From Gp6-AA40 sp046732795 (GTDB taxonomy: Bacteria > Acidobacteriota > Vicinamibacteria > Vicinamibacterales > UBA2999), in NCBI GenBank assembly GCA_046732795.1, contig JBKPNV010000248.1, forward strand, positions 1 through 6,259: a stretch of 6,259 bases of DNA. The letters are read 5' to 3'. The number at the start of each line of letters is the position of its first letter. Position 1 is the first letter of the stretch. This document shows, piece after piece, positions 5,351-6,259 of the stretch. The translations under genes were made by a program, and so were the position numbers. The notes below the pieces were generated by a model. It had not been told where the DNA came from. It saw only the letters and a list, made by a program, of their open reading frames with translations, and did not search any database.

Positions 5351-6259
5351 ATGGTTTCGATGAGGAAAACGACTTTCGGAATTGCCGCGATCGCCGCAGC
5401 GTTGTCGGTCGGATTGAGCGCACTCGCACAGTCGAACACGGGGCCGCAGGTTATTGGTGCGCGCTCGTACAGTCCGATGGTCGAGAACGTCGATGCGGTG
5501 ATGGCGTTCTACGCGAAGCTGGGGCTGAAGGTGCCGCCGCCGGAAAAAGGGGCTTCGTACCCGTGGGACGAGGAAGCGTGGCACTACGACCTGCATGGAG
5601 GGCAGGCGCCGAAGTCGCAGATGCGCTTTGCCTACGCCACGGTGCCGGGCGCAGTTCCTCCCGCAACAGCGTTGCTCATCGAGCCGGTTGAGCATCGCGA
5701 CATCGATCGCAAGTCGAGCGTGCTTCGCATCCAGGATCCCGGTGTCTCGACGCTGGTGCTGCTCGTGCGTGATCTCGATGCCGCGGCCACTCGCCTCCCG
5801 AAGTCGGCTCGTCAACGCGTTCGCCGTGTGACTGCCTACGGCGGATCGGCGCGCGCTATGACCGTTGCAGTGCCCGGCGGACACCTCGTCGACCTACTGC
5901 AGCCCGACCCGCTCCCGCAGACCACCGCACCCGCCGATGCACCCGTGATTGGCGCATGGGTCCGGGTCACGGTTGAGGATCTCGATCGATCGTTGAACCT
6001 GTATCGCGATCGGCTCGGCGTGCCCTTCCAGATGACGCCGATCACCGATGACGCGCTTGGCAGCTTGACCGGCAAAAAGGAGGCGCGGCTGCGCATCGCA
6101 TCCGCGATTCTTCCCGGCACCGGGATGACGCTGGAGTTCATGGAGATCACCGGTGTCGAGCGGAAGCCGCTTGCCGCACGCATTCAGGATCCCGGCGCCG
6201 CCCGCCTGCAGTTAACCGTCAGAAACCTCGAAGAGGCAATTGCCACGTACAAGCAGGCC
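5351..6259 (+). CDS. Exported tandem VOC (glyoxalase/bleomycin-resistance fold) protein (partial, C-terminus missing)
   Basis: Seen: 303 codons from ATG 5351 to the right edge, no stop reached. A signal peptide fills residues 4-26 (basic RK, then an Ala/Leu core, ALA|QSN). Two homologous modules follow. Module 1 (about 34-185) begins VIGARSYSPMVENVDAVMAFY and has RIQDPG at 126-131 and VPGGHLVDLLQP at 174-185. Module 2 (from 199) begins VIGAWVRVTVEDLDRSLNLY, has YRDRLGVPF at 218-226 and repeats RIQDPG at 277-282 before the cut. Known: VOC proteins pair beta-alpha-beta-beta-beta units to form a metal site used by glyoxalases, dioxygenases and resistance proteins. The usual first ligand (His or Gln near the first strand) is S39 in module 1 and W203 in module 2, and the usual last Glu is D181 in module 1. 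Either the chemistry is non-standard or the protein binds ligands. It follows the amidohydrolase on the same strand after 117 nt and may be cotranscribed. The fold is fairly sure, function unknown. Confidence 0.82.
   Translation, partial: MVSMRKTTFGIAAIAAALSVGLSALAQSNTGPQVIGARSYSPMVENVDAVMAFYAKLGLKVPPPEKGASYPWDEEAWHYDLHGGQAPKSQMRFAYATVPGAVPPATALLIEPVEHRDIDRKSSVLRIQDPGVSTLVLLVRDLDAAATRLPKSARQRVRRVTAYGGSARAMTVAVPGGHLVDLLQPDPLPQTTAPADAPVIGAWVRVTVEDLDRSLNLYRDRLGVPFQMTPITDDALGSLTGKKEARLRIASAILPGTGMTLEFMEITGVERKPLAARIQDPGAARLQLTVRNLEEAIATYKQA

Noticed and set aside
1..6259. Mobile elements, CRISPR arrays, tRNA/rRNA genes or defence genes
   Set aside because: Looked for on both strands. There are no transposase or integrase motifs, no regularly spaced repeats, no tRNA-like cloverleaf and no terminal inverted repeats; the coding style is even across the four genes.

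Overview
The window comes from a high-GC Gram-negative bacterium. The best guess is an Acidobacteriota of the Vicinamibacteria type. The basis is an outer-membrane receptor with an N-terminal carboxypeptidase-regulatory-like domain and the DxNxNxxPDCD loop that I associate with receptors of that group, together with an exported PQQ-type sugar dehydrogenase, an exported imidazolonepropionase-like amidohydrolase and signal peptides ending in A-x-A|Q. The assignment is an inference from gene content and style; there is no rRNA or other marker here.

Layout: there are four protein genes around one divergent start region. On the minus strand, reading leftward from 3744, come a glucose/sorbosone-dehydrogenase-like beta-propeller (2461-3744, TTG start), a 229-nt gap with a plausible sigma70-type promoter (2317-2345), and a TonB-dependent receptor (start 2231) that runs off the left edge with 743 codons present. 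On the plus strand, reading rightward, come an exported amidohydrolase (3794-5233), a 117-nt gap, and an exported protein with two VOC (glyoxalase-fold) modules (5351 to the right edge, 303 codons present). The divergent genes are only 49 nt apart. No tRNA, rRNA, CRISPR array, insertion sequence or integrase is visible, and no gene-free stretch exceeds 300 nt.

How they may fit together: all four products carry Sec-type signal peptides, so the window encodes only envelope and periplasmic proteins. A receptor that imports a compound, a periplasmic quinone-dependent oxidase, a metal-dependent hydrolase and a VOC protein could form a scavenging or catabolic set, but nothing in the sequence names the substrate. 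The points most worth following are these: the shared Q after the signal-peptide cleavage site in all four proteins, the loss of the expected catalytic His in the dehydrogenase, the duplicated VOC modules without the usual first metal ligand, and the pairing of a PQQ-family enzyme with a TonB-dependent receptor. I found no convincing evidence of a wholly undescribed system such as defence, mobile or RNA-based elements.
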